In this document: piece after piece, positions 8,662 to 16,444 of the stretch
Layout of the letters: each line of letters opens with the position of its first letter
Position numbering within the stretch: position 1 is the first letter of the stretch
NCBI GenBank assembly: GCA_964581795.1
Contig: CAZOPW010000030.1
Location: 1-26,143, forward strand
Length of the DNA: 26,143 nt
Origin: EX4572-165 sp964581795
GTDB taxonomy: Archaea; Thermoplasmatota; E2; DHVEG-1
Direction of reading: 5' to 3'
Position numbers and translations under genes: made by a program
The notes under the pieces: model-generated
Seen by the model: only the letters and a program-made list of their open reading frames with translations
Told to the model about the DNA's origin: nothing
The model's database searches: none

Positions 8662-10905
8662 ATGATTTCTATGAGTGAATCAGATGAAAAGATCATTTAT
8701 ACGAAAGTAGATGAAGCACCAGCTCTAGCGACCTATTCTTTTCTTCCCATTGTGAAGAAATACACAGGTGCAGCTGGAGTCACCGTTGAAACAAGAGATA
8801 TATCCCTTGCTGGTCGAATCATTGCTAACTTCCCAGATAATCTTACTGAAGAGCAAAAGAAATCCAATGATTTGGAAGAACTTGGAAAGTTAGTGAAAAA
8901 ACCTGAGGCAAATATCATTAAACTTCCATGTATTAGTGCATCTGTTCCGCAGTTAAACGCAGCTTTGAAAGAATTACAACAAAAAGGATATGATATTCCA
9001 TCTTATCCTGAAGAACCGAAAAACGAAGCTGAAGAAAAAATCAAAGAACGATTTAACGTTGTAAAAGGAAGTGCAGTAAATCCCGTACTTCGTATGGGCA
9101 ATTCTGATCGCCGAGTTCCAAAACCCGTAAAAAACTATGCGAAAAATAATCCGCATCATATGGGCACATGGAAAAAGGATTCTAAATCTCATGTTTCAAC
9201 GATGGACCATGGAGACCTTCGGTCAACAGAGAAATCAATTACCCTTTCCAAAGCACAAGCTGGAACAGCAAAAATCGTATTTGAAGATGCATCTGGTAAT
9301 GAAAATGTATTAAAAGAAACGCTTCCTTTGATTGAAGAAGAAATTATCGATGCAGCAGTGATGGGAAAGAAACCATTACGATCATTTCTCAAAAAACAAG
9401 TAGAAGACGCAAAGGAAAAAGACATTTTGTTCTCTGTACACTTAAAGGCAACGATGATGAAAGTGTCTGACCCCATTATTTTTGGTCATGTGGTATCAGT
9501 ATATTTCGATGATGTCTTTGAGAAACACGCAGAAATTTTTGAGGAACTTGGTATTAGTCCAAATAATGGGCTTGGAGAATTATATGAAAAAATCAAAGCA
9601 TTACCTGAGGATAAACAAAAGGAAATCAAAGATGATATCCAAGCTTGTTATGAGAAACGGCCAGATTTAGCAATGGTGAACTCTGATGAAGGTATCACTA
9701 ATTTACATGTTCCAAGTGATGTGATCATTGATGCATCAATGCCAGCTGCAATAAGAAACTCAGGGCAGATGTGGGGTCCAGATGGAAAGACATATGATAC
9801 TAAATTTGTGATCCCAGAAAGTAGTTATGCAAGCGTCTATCAAGAAGTGATTGATTTTTGTAAGCAACATGGTGCATTTGATCCTGCAACAATGGGAACT
9901 GTGCAAAATGTTGGTTTAATGGCTCAGAAAGCTGAAGAATATGGATCTCATGATAAAACATTTGAAATGCCCGGGAAAGGAATAGTTCGCTGTATCGCTG
10001 AAGATGGGGAAACGTTACTTGAACAACCAGTTGAAGAAGGCGATATTTTCCGTATGTGCCAAGCGAAAGATGCAGCTGTGAAAGACTGGGTAAAACTTGC
10101 GGTAAATCGGGCAAAAACAACTGGTTATCCAACCGTGTTCTGGCTTGATAAAAATCGTGCTCATGATGCTGAATTAATCAAGAAGGTAAACATGTATCTG
10201 AAAGACCATGATACTTCAGGATTAACCATTAAAATCATGTCTCCAAAAGAGGCTACTCGGCATTCATGTCAACTAGTGAAAGAAGGAAAGAACACGATTG
10301 CCGTCACAGGAAATGTACTTAGGGATTACTTAACAGATCTCTTCCCTATCCTTGAAGTCGGAACCAGTGCAAAAATGCTTTCCATTGTTCCATTGATGAA
10401 TGGTGGAGGATTATTCGAAACCGGAGCTGGTGGATCAGCGCCAAAGCACGTGCAACAATTCCGTAAAGAAAATCATTTACGCTGGGATTCACTTGGAGAA
10501 TTTCTTGCGCTATCTCCATCCCTTACACACTTAGGAAAACGCACGAAAAATGAAAAAGCAATAATTCTTGCTGAAACACTAGATCAAGCAACTGAACAAT
10601 ATTTGCAGAATAATAAATCACCGTCTCGTGTGGTAAATGAACCAGATAACCGGAATAGTCACTTCTACTTAGCATTGTACTGGTCTGATGCATTAAGCAA
10701 ACAAACAAAGGATAAGGAATTGCAGAAGCGATTCAAAAAACTTGCTAAAGAGCTAAAGGAAAACGAATCAAAGATTAACGAGGAAATACTTGCTGTTCAA
10801 GGACAATCCGTTGACCTTGATGGATATTATCTACCTGATGATGATCTTGCATCCAAAGCCATGCGTCCAAGTAAAACATTTAACCGCATTTTAGATGCAT
10901 TTTAA
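8662..10905 (+). CDS. icd: Isocitrate dehydrogenase, NADP-dependent, monomeric type
   Basis: Catalyses isocitrate + NADP to 2-oxoglutarate + CO2 + NADPH, reversibly. The length (747 residues) and the block NSDEGITNLHVPSDVIIDAS (from about 340), together with NGGGLFETGAGGSAPKH (about 580-596), identify the large monomeric IDH family, unrelated in length to the roughly 420-residue dimeric IDH of most archaea. This family is mostly bacterial, so acquisition by transfer is likely (inference). Two starts are possible: ATG 8662 lies only 3 nt after GGAGG (8654-8658), ATG 8671 lies 12 nt after it; neither spacing is ideal. It is the last gene of the acn-aclBA operon and ends before a clear terminator. 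Together the four genes span 2-oxoglutarate to acetyl-CoA. Confidence 0.96.
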   Translation: MISMSESDEKIIYTKVDEAPALATYSFLPIVKKYTGAAGVTVETRDISLAGRIIANFPDNLTEEQKKSNDLEELGKLVKKPEANIIKLPCISASVPQLNAALKELQQKGYDIPSYPEEPKNEAEEKIKERFNVVKGSAVNPVLRMGNSDRRVPKPVKNYAKNNPHHMGTWKKDSKSHVSTMDHGDLRSTEKSITLSKAQAGTAKIVFEDASGNENVLKETLPLIEEEIIDAAVMGKKPLRSFLKKQVEDAKEKDILFSVHLKATMMKVSDPIIFGHVVSVYFDDVFEKHAEIFEELGISPNNGLGELYEKIKALPEDKQKEIKDDIQACYEKRPDLAMVNSDEGITNLHVPSDVIIDASMPAAIRNSGQMWGPDGKTYDTKFVIPESSYASVYQEVIDFCKQHGAFDPATMGTVQNVGLMAQKAEEYGSHDKTFEMPGKGIVRCIAEDGETLLEQPVEEGDIFRMCQAKDAAVKDWVKLAVNRAKTTGYPTVFWLDKNRAHDAELIKKVNMYLKDHDTSGLTIKIMSPKEATRHSCQLVKEGKNTIAVTGNVLRDYLTDLFPILEVGTSAKMLSIVPLMNGGGLFETGAGGSAPKHVQQFRKENHLRWDSLGEFLALSPSLTHLGKRTKNEKAIILAETLDQATEQYLQNNKSPSRVVNEPDNRNSHFYLALYWSDALSKQTKDKELQKRFKKLAKELKENESKINEEILAVQGQSVDLDGYYLPDDDLASKAMRPSKTFNRILDAF

Positions 10906-10923
10906 GAATGCATGTAAGAAAAA

Positions 10924-10973
10924 AAGAGGATGGAACCGAAATCCTCTTATAACTCTTTTTTTTCTTTTTTTCA
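10924..10973 (+). terminator. Hairpin + T-tract terminator of the acn-aclBA-icd operon
   Basis: AAGAGGAT (10924-10931) and ATCCTCTT (10941-10948) form a perfect 8-bp stem with a 9-nt loop, followed by long T runs (about 10953-10971). It lies just after the icd stop and closes the operon. Confidence 0.8.
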
Positions 10974-11052
10974 AGGTAGATTATGAATAAAGGTATTTTT
11001 CTACTGTATTTGTTTATCCAATTCTTAATTTTCATTCAGATTCATTTTGTTG

Positions 11053-11511
11053 ATGGCGGTACGTCTTATGAATATTGAACAATGTATCGAAGAAGTAGAA
11101 TTAGCTTTAGATGAACTTGTAGAACTAAATAATTCAATTCCAGTTATCGTTGAAGGAGTAAAGGATCGGCGAGCGTTACGAAAGTTAGGACTCACTGGCG
11201 ATATCATTTGTATAAACAAAGGGATTTCTCTATCGGATTTTGCTGATCAAATCAGTGAAAAATATGATGAAGTCATCATTCTTTCCGATTGGGATCGTCG
11301 AGGCGGATCATTATGCCGCCGGTTGAAAGAATTATTAAAAGGACGAGTAATCTATGATGTTAGGATTCGACAGCGATTGAGTAAGTTTGCTATGATAAAG
11401 AAAGTAGAGGGGCTTCCCTCTTGGTTAGAAACCGTGTATCATCGAATGGAGGATGCTTCGTTAAATCATGATTCATCGTCTAAAAAGAATAAATCTTCAA
11501 ATGATGATTAG
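11053..11511 (+). CDS. Small Toprim-domain protein
   Basis: A stand-alone Toprim domain of about 150 residues, as in the archaeal small primase-like/UPF0292 group. The catalytic acid of motif 1 is in IPVIVEGVKDRRAL (E34 counted from ATG 11053) and the DxD motif is ILSDWDRRGG (D79, D81). These acids bind Mg2+ in primases, topoisomerases and OLD/RecR nucleases. No other domain is present; the C-terminus is a charged Ser/Lys/Asn/Asp tail. Candidate starts are TTG 11047, ATG 11053 and ATG 11068, none with a clear SD. Its role is unknown; nucleic-acid processing is the usual inference for the family. It stands alone downstream of the operon terminator. Confidence 0.82.
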   Translation: MAVRLMNIEQCIEEVELALDELVELNNSIPVIVEGVKDRRALRKLGLTGDIICINKGISLSDFADQISEKYDEVIILSDWDRRGGSLCRRLKELLKGRVIYDVRIRQRLSKFAMIKKVEGLPSWLETVYHRMEDASLNHDSSSKKNKSSNDD

Positions 11512-11533
11512 GTATGTTATAAAAACAACATTG

Positions 11534-11574
11534 AATCATTATTTTATAGATAATTAAGATTTTTTATAATGATT
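11534..11574. promoter_or_regulatory. 9-bp inverted repeat between Toprim and GNAT genes
   Basis: AATCATTAT (11534-11542) and ATAATGATT (11566-11574) are perfect reverse complements with a 23-nt spacer, 23 bp after the Toprim stop. It may act as a weak terminator with T-runs inside the loop, or as an operator for the next gene. This is speculative. Confidence 0.3.
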
Positions 11575-11644
11575 TAACTATGAAATAAAAAAGTATAACA
11601 CTCTCAGAGTAATCATATAAACAATTATCACTATGAAGCTTGTG

Positions 11645-12085
11645 ATGATTATTCGAAAAGCAACAGTGGAAGATGTTGATGCGATAGCAAAAAATAACAT
11701 CTGTTTAGCTAAAGAGACTGAAGCAAGAATAATTGAAGAACATATTGTCCAGAAAGGAGTGAAAAACGTATTTCTTCATGAAGGAAATGGTTTTTATTTA
11801 ATAGCTGAAGAAAATAAACGAATTATTGGGCAAATTTTTATTACAATAGAATGGAGTGATTGGAGAAATCAATCAATCTGGTGGTTACATCGTATTTTTG
11901 TTCAAAAAAAATATAGAAAACAAAAAGTTTTTACTAGTTTATTTCAAAAAGTTAAACAATTAGCTGAAAAAAACGATGTTTATGCATTACGTTTATATAT
12001 GATGGATAATAATGAATCTGCATTGAAAATATATTCAAAATTAGGATTTGAACATACTCATTTTCTTATTTTACAAAAAAAATAG
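11645..12085 (+). CDS. GNAT-family N-acetyltransferase
   Basis: Predicted acetyl-CoA-dependent N-acyltransferase of 146 residues; substrate unknown. The N-terminus IIRKATVEDVDAIAK and C-terminal motif NESALKIYSKLGFEHT are typical of GNAT. The beta4/alpha3 pyrophosphate loop reads VQKKYRKQKVFTSLF, where the usual Gly residues of (Q/R)xxGxG/A are replaced by Lys, Gln or Phe. That could weaken acetyl-CoA binding or indicate a divergent subfamily. An earlier in-frame ATG exists at 11633, but the one at 11645 gives the canonical GNAT N-terminus and lies about 27 bp after a TATA-like CATATAAAC (11614-11622). There is no SD. Monocistronic as far as can be seen. Confidence 0.85.
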   Translation: MIIRKATVEDVDAIAKNNICLAKETEARIIEEHIVQKGVKNVFLHEGNGFYLIAEENKRIIGQIFITIEWSDWRNQSIWWLHRIFVQKKYRKQKVFTSLFQKVKQLAEKNDVYALRLYMMDNNESALKIYSKLGFEHTHFLILQKK

Positions 12086-12176
12086 GAACATAATCATTTA
12101 TTTTAAATTCAATATGCTTTCTTTTTCAAAAAATTGAATAGAAGACTACAAAAATAAAGACAATATTAAACCTTTT

Positions 12177-12662
12177 ATGATGATTCCGAAAAAATATCAA
12201 TTACCAATTGTACTTGTTATAATAATTCTTGTTCTAATTTCATTTTTTTCATATACATTTTATGCAGATGCTGAAGCCATCCAGCAAGTACAGGCTGAAG
12301 TAGAAACAGTGAATCGAATTGAACCAAAAATCACTTCCGCTACCATATCATTTACTATCAATCTCACCAATCCAACCTCCCGGGATATTCATCAATTATC
12401 TTCAACTTTTGATATTTTTATCGAAGATAATTTTGTGGGTACGGGGTCATTTTCAGATCACGATATCCCTGCAAAAACGAGTGTAACAAAAGAATTATCA
12501 GTAAATGTGAATTATGGTGGATTAGCAGATTCTGCAGTCGACATCCTTAAAAACTGGGTTTCCGGACAACAATCAACTCTAAAGATCAATGGAACTATAA
12601 CTGCAGCAGTATTATTTGGATTAACAACAGCATCCCATGATTACATTGCAACTTCAAACTAA
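12177..12662 (+). CDS. Membrane-anchored LEA2/WHy-domain protein
   Basis: 161 residues: an N-terminal transmembrane segment (about 9-30, LPIVLVIIILVLISFFSYTF) followed by one beta-sandwich domain with the LEA14/WHy pattern (ATISFTINLTNPTSRDIHQL, then a conserved IPAKTSVTKELSVNV segment). Topology predicts the domain outside the cell. LEA2 proteins are linked to desiccation or membrane stress in plants and are common, uncharacterised, in archaea. ATG 12177 has no SD; a TATA-like AAAAATAAAG (12149-12158) lies about 24 bp upstream, fitting a near-leaderless transcript. It converges with crtB (33 bp apart). A second, three-domain relative lies beyond the carotenoid cluster at 17639. Confidence 0.75.
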   Translation: MMIPKKYQLPIVLVIIILVLISFFSYTFYADAEAIQQVQAEVETVNRIEPKITSATISFTINLTNPTSRDIHQLSSTFDIFIEDNFVGTGSFSDHDIPAKTSVTKELSVNVNYGGLADSAVDILKNWVSGQQSTLKINGTITAAVLFGLTTASHDYIATSN

Positions 12663-12695
12663 AGAAATATCATCTTAATTAATTATTAGTTAGAG

Positions 12696-13568
12696 TTAAT
12701 TTAAATATTCTTCACATTTATGGATTTGATCCTTCTTTGACACCACATCGACCATATTTTTGAATGTTTCCGCAATGATTTGTGAAATCATAGGTTTTAC
12801 TTTCCATCGATAAATAATAAAGGGATCATGAGCAATTTGATGAGCAGTCCATTTGTACATTTCTGAAGCTGTCTTTATTGGGATAAGATATCTTTTTGGA
12901 ATAAAACCATATCCATGTTCAGCAAGCTCTTGCCACCCGCAATATCGATCGACTTGTGCATTGATAAAAGATTTAAATTGATCAGGATGGTTTAAAACAT
13001 ACTCATTTTTCAAGGAGTCTAATCCAAACTTTGCTAATTCTGTTTGTGGGAAATATAATCGTCCGAGAGAGTTATCTTCATCAATATCTCGAATGAAATT
13101 AATGTATTGCATAGCCCGGCCAAGATATTTTGCTGATTCAAAGGATCGTTCAACTAAACCTAAAACACGAGCCATGAACAAACCGATAACTTCAGCTGAT
13201 CCATAAATATATTTTAATGTATCATCAAAAGTTTGATACTCTTGTTTGGTTAAATCCATCTCCATGGAATCTAAAAATGCATCAATCCAAGATTTCTCAA
13301 ATTGTTTTTCTTTTGCAAGAACTACAAAACTATCAACAACGATATCGCCTGTTTCCTTCCCATTCCATCCTTGTTCAAATTTTTGTCTAAACTCATAGAA
13401 TCCTTCTTCATCTTGAGGTATTTGATCAACATAGTTATCTGCTTTTCTTACGAATGCATAGAGGATAAAAACATTTTTTCGAATTTTAGTTGGAAAAAAT
13501 AAACTACTATAAAAATAGGTAGTACTACCTTGTCTAAATATCGTAAAGATGGTCTTATCAATTAGCAT
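12696..13568 (-). CDS. crtB: Phytoene synthase
   Basis: Condenses two geranylgeranyl diphosphate molecules head-to-head to phytoene, the committed step of C40 carotenoid synthesis. The 290-residue protein has both Asp-rich Mg-diphosphate motifs of the squalene/phytoene synthase family: RKADNYVD (D44, D48) and NFIRDIDEDNSLGRLYFP (D161-D165). It starts 9 nt after the crtI stop with a weak SD (TAGGACC), so it is co-transcribed and is the last gene of the minus-strand cluster. Squalene synthase is the only alternative, and the neighbouring desaturase, cyclase and hydroxylase argue for phytoene. Confidence 0.95.
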   Translation of the reverse strand: MLIDKTIFTIFRQGSTTYFYSSLFFPTKIRKNVFILYAFVRKADNYVDQIPQDEEGFYEFRQKFEQGWNGKETGDIVVDSFVVLAKEKQFEKSWIDAFLDSMEMDLTKQEYQTFDDTLKYIYGSAEVIGLFMARVLGLVERSFESAKYLGRAMQYINFIRDIDEDNSLGRLYFPQTELAKFGLDSLKNEYVLNHPDQFKSFINAQVDRYCGWQELAEHGYGFIPKRYLIPIKTASEMYKWTAHQIAHDPFIIYRWKVKPMISQIIAETFKNMVDVVSKKDQIHKCEEYLN

Positions 13569-13577
13569 GAGACGGTC

Positions 13578-15038
13578 CTATGAGATTGTATCAGAGAGAA
13601 TCTGAGATGAAATAATAACCATTGGAACTCCAATCCCCGGATGATTGTAATGTCCAGTGTAATACAAGTTTTTAACTTTTTTACTTTGATGATGCGGACG
13701 GAAAATCGCTGTTTGTTTTAAAGTATGTGCAAGTCCTAATGCTGTTCCTTTATACGCATTGTATCGTTGACTGAAATCATCATGAGCAAATATTCTTTTA
13801 ACAATGATATGATCACGGATATTTTCCTTAGCAAGTTTTTCCATATGATCAATTATTTTATTAAAATAAAATTTCCGTGTTTCTTCTGTATCTTCTAATC
13901 CTGCAGCAACAGGGAGTAACACAAATACATTTTCTCCTCCTTTAATTGCTGTATCTGGATCAGTTTTTGAAATACAAGAAACGTAGTAAGAAAAATTCTC
14001 AGGCCATTGAGGATTTTTAAAGATATCATCAAAATGTTTCTCCCATTCAGGATGGAAATAAAGATTATGATGCTCAAAATTCTTTAGTTGTTTATCAAGG
14101 CCAAGATACAAAAGATAGGCCGAAGGAGCTATTTTTCTTTTATCCCAATATTTGTTTGAATATGTTTGATATTTCTTATCTAACAAATTCATTTCAGACC
14201 ATGCATAATCAGCATTAACAACAACAGCATCTGCAGGATAAGTATCCTTATCTGTTTTTACTTGTGTTGCTTTACCTTTTTCAACTTCAATAGTGTTCAC
14301 TGGTTCATTGAATTTAAAATCTACTCCATGTTCAATGGCAAGTGTTTTCATTGCTTCCACGAGTTTACCCATTCCTCCTTTTGGAAACCAAACACCCATG
14401 TTAAAATCAACATGGGACATCAAAGAATATAATGCAGGACTATCATATGGACTTCCTCCAAGAAAAACAATAGTGTATTCCAGAATTTGTCTTATTTTTT
14501 CACTTGAAAAATAACGTTGTGCATATGAATCTAATTTTTCAAACATATGAAGTTTTGTACCCTCAACTATAAGTTTAGGTTTGAAAAAATCGGTAAGATG
14601 CTTGTAATCTTTGTAAATGAAATCTTTCATCGCAATATCATATTCGTATTTACTTTTCTTTAGGTATTCTTTCATTTTTTCTTTTGCACCTGGTTCCAAT
14701 TCTTCAAATAATTCCAGGTTTTTTTCTAATTCTGCTGAAATATCAACAAAATCATCCTCATCAAAAAATACTCGGTAAGATGGATCGAGTCTGACTAAAT
14801 CCATATAATCTTCTGGTGTCTTGTTGAATTCGGCAAAAAATGCATTAAATACATCAGGCATCAAATACCACGAGGGGCCCATATCAAAAGTAAATCCATC
14901 TTTTTTCCATACTGATGCTCTTCCTCCGGCTTGTTCATTTTTTTCAAGAACGGTAACGGAGTGCCCTTCTTTTGAGAGAAGTGCTGATGCAGCTAAACCC
15001 CCGAATCCTGACCCAACTACAATAATATCTTTACTCAT
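13578..15038 (-). CDS. crtI: Phytoene desaturase / carotenoid isomeroxygenase family
   Basis: FAD-dependent CrtI-type desaturase converting phytoene to lycopene by four successive dehydrogenations (degree of desaturation inferred from context). The 486 residues begin with the dinucleotide-binding motif VVGSGFGGLAASALLSKEGH and the second FAD signature LEKNEQAGGRA, and end with the family's C-terminal LYYTGHYNHPGIGVPMV. I chose ATG 15038 over the GTG at 15047 because the Rossmann fold then begins at residue 4; no SD is evident for either. It is separated from crtY by 73 nt and followed by crtB. No second paralogue is in the window. Confidence 0.94.
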   Translation of the reverse strand: MSKDIIVVGSGFGGLAASALLSKEGHSVTVLEKNEQAGGRASVWKKDGFTFDMGPSWYLMPDVFNAFFAEFNKTPEDYMDLVRLDPSYRVFFDEDDFVDISAELEKNLELFEELEPGAKEKMKEYLKKSKYEYDIAMKDFIYKDYKHLTDFFKPKLIVEGTKLHMFEKLDSYAQRYFSSEKIRQILEYTIVFLGGSPYDSPALYSLMSHVDFNMGVWFPKGGMGKLVEAMKTLAIEHGVDFKFNEPVNTIEVEKGKATQVKTDKDTYPADAVVVNADYAWSEMNLLDKKYQTYSNKYWDKRKIAPSAYLLYLGLDKQLKNFEHHNLYFHPEWEKHFDDIFKNPQWPENFSYYVSCISKTDPDTAIKGGENVFVLLPVAAGLEDTEETRKFYFNKIIDHMEKLAKENIRDHIIVKRIFAHDDFSQRYNAYKGTALGLAHTLKQTAIFRPHHQSKKVKNLYYTGHYNHPGIGVPMVIISSQILSDTIS

Positions 15039-15111
15039 TTTTATCACAGTTTTTTTAATTATGCAGTATTAGTCTTTTTATATTGTTCGTTTTAAGATAA
15101 TTCATTGACTT

Positions 15112-15846
15112 TCATGTTTTTTCTATTCTTGATTTTGCTGGTTTAATCCATCGTTTTTTGAAGAATCGATATACAAGGAGATAGAATGAAAGCATACTAT
15201 AATTGTAAAAGAAATCTTCAAATGGTATAGTGATAAATCGACCAAACCAAATTTGTTCAACGGTTCCTCCCCATATTGCATTTGGATTGTAAAGAACAAT
15301 TGGGATACTAGTTAGCAAATAATTAAAGATAAGGAATGCAACAAAGGAAAGAAGTATGTAAGTCCAATAATTTCTGGATTGTAATAAGTCTGGGAACCAT
15401 GTTGCAGCAATGATGAAAAAAGTGCTCACCGAAAGAAGAGCTAGCATAGTATACTCTTGATGATAATATATACCTGCTATAATTACAAGAAATATTGCAA
15501 CTGCATAATAGATCCATTTATTGAACCAAATCTTTGTATCTTTGAAAAAATATTGTAAGTTCTCATAAATGAAAATACAAGAATAAGGAACAACCACGAA
15601 GAAAAGTGCTTCTTCAATAGGGATGCCGCCGAGAGTGAATCCAAAATCAACTAAGTATTCATGGTTAAACCACCAATCCCCTCTAGATGTTACTAAGATA
15701 TCCCATAGAATGTATACACCACCAACGATGATAATCGAGGTAAATAATGGTTTGTAATATTTATAATATGGAAATACCCACTTGAATGAAAAAACAAGAG
15801 GGAAAATTAATATTAGAATGTCTAAGGTTAAATAGTATTGAAACAT
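15112..15846 (-). CDS. crtY: Lycopene beta-cyclase, fused CarR/CrtYcd membrane type
   Basis: Membrane lycopene cyclase of 244 residues that closes beta-ionone rings on lycopene to give beta-carotene. Six or seven hydrophobic helices form two tandem copies of the CarR/CrtYc-CrtYd domain, each with its acidic motif: IPIEE (about 75-79) and IPFED (about 207-211). This is the type found in haloarchaea and other archaea and, as separate subunits, in Actinobacteria; it is unrelated to the soluble flavoprotein CrtY/CrtL. ATG 15846 is chosen over GTG 15858 because GGAG lies 6 nt upstream. It begins about 20 nt after crtZ, so the two are co-transcribed. Confidence 0.92.
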   Translation of the reverse strand: MFQYYLTLDILILIFPLVFSFKWVFPYYKYYKPLFTSIIIVGGVYILWDILVTSRGDWWFNHEYLVDFGFTLGGIPIEEALFFVVVPYSCIFIYENLQYFFKDTKIWFNKWIYYAVAIFLVIIAGIYYHQEYTMLALLSVSTFFIIAATWFPDLLQSRNYWTYILLSFVAFLIFNYLLTSIPIVLYNPNAIWGGTVEQIWFGRFITIPFEDFFYNYSMLSFYLLVYRFFKKRWIKPAKSRIEKT

Positions 15847-15867
15847 AGTTAACTCCACTCTCTTTTT

Positions 15868-16338
15868 TTAACTTACATCATATTTTTTACTGGCATAGAT
15901 GAAACCAAAGTTTACACCTGAATGTGGACTACTTTTTTGATGATGTATGCTGTGAGCATGTAGTACTCGTTTCATATATCGACTTTTCGGTTTGTATTTT
16001 AATTTTACACGCCGATGAAAGAAAACATCATGAACAAGAAAGTAAGCTATGCCATATGACATGATGCCGATTCCAATCGCAAATTTAAAATCATATCCGT
16101 CAAGCCAACCAGTAAAAATAAAAAGAAATGAAACAATGCTAAAAATTAAACCGAATACATCATTTTTTTCGAATTTTCCCTTCGTATAACGGTGATGATC
16201 TTCATGTAAAAACCACCCAAATCCATGCATAACATATTTATGTAGAAACCAAGCCACAAATTCCATGAAAAAAAAGACAATAAATATAATCAATGCATAT
16301 ATTAAGATGGTTATATTCGAAACAATTGTTAAATCCAT
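15868..16338 (-). CDS. crtZ: Beta-carotene 3-hydroxylase, CrtZ type
   Basis: Di-iron membrane hydroxylase that adds 3-OH groups to beta-carotene, giving beta-cryptoxanthin and zeaxanthin using O2. All histidine clusters of the fatty-acid-hydroxylase-like family are present: HKYVMH (33-38), HEDHH (45-49), HDVFFH (103-108) and HAHSIHH (127-133), between hydrophobic helices. The 156-residue length is normal for CrtZ. ATG 16338 is chosen; a TTG at 16347 is in frame. There is no SD, but a BRE/TATA-like element at 16361-16379 lies about 30 bp upstream, so a near-leaderless transcript probably starts the crtZ-Y-I-B operon. The O2 need suggests a microaerobic or aerobic cell. Confidence 0.94.
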   Translation of the reverse strand: MDLTIVSNITILIYALIIFIVFFFMEFVAWFLHKYVMHGFGWFLHEDHHRYTKGKFEKNDVFGLIFSIVSFLFIFTGWLDGYDFKFAIGIGIMSYGIAYFLVHDVFFHRRVKLKYKPKSRYMKRVLHAHSIHHQKSSPHSGVNFGFIYASKKYDVS

Positions 16339-16360
16339 ATTATTCAATAGTTTATCACAA

Positions 16361-16379
16361 CTTTTTTAAATACTTTTCG
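16361..16379 (-). promoter_or_regulatory. BRE/TATA-like promoter of crtZ
   Basis: On the minus strand CGAAAAG followed by TATTTAAAAAAG, centred about 30 bp before the crtZ ATG. It matches the archaeal BRE-TATA arrangement and predicts an almost leaderless mRNA for the carotenoid operon. Confidence 0.6.
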
Positions 16380-16444
16380 ACCGGTACTTAAAAATTGTTA
16401 ACAAAGGAGATATAGTTTATCTGTTGCAAACACTAATGTATATC

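Noticed and set aside
12663..12695. Shared terminator between LEA2 gene and crtB
   Set aside because: The 33-bp gap is AT-rich but has no convincing hairpin or long T-tract on either strand.
13578..15038. Squalene-type or amino-acid oxidase assignment for the FAD protein
   Set aside because: The C-terminal HPGIGVPM block and adjacency to crtB and crtY identify the carotenoid desaturase group.
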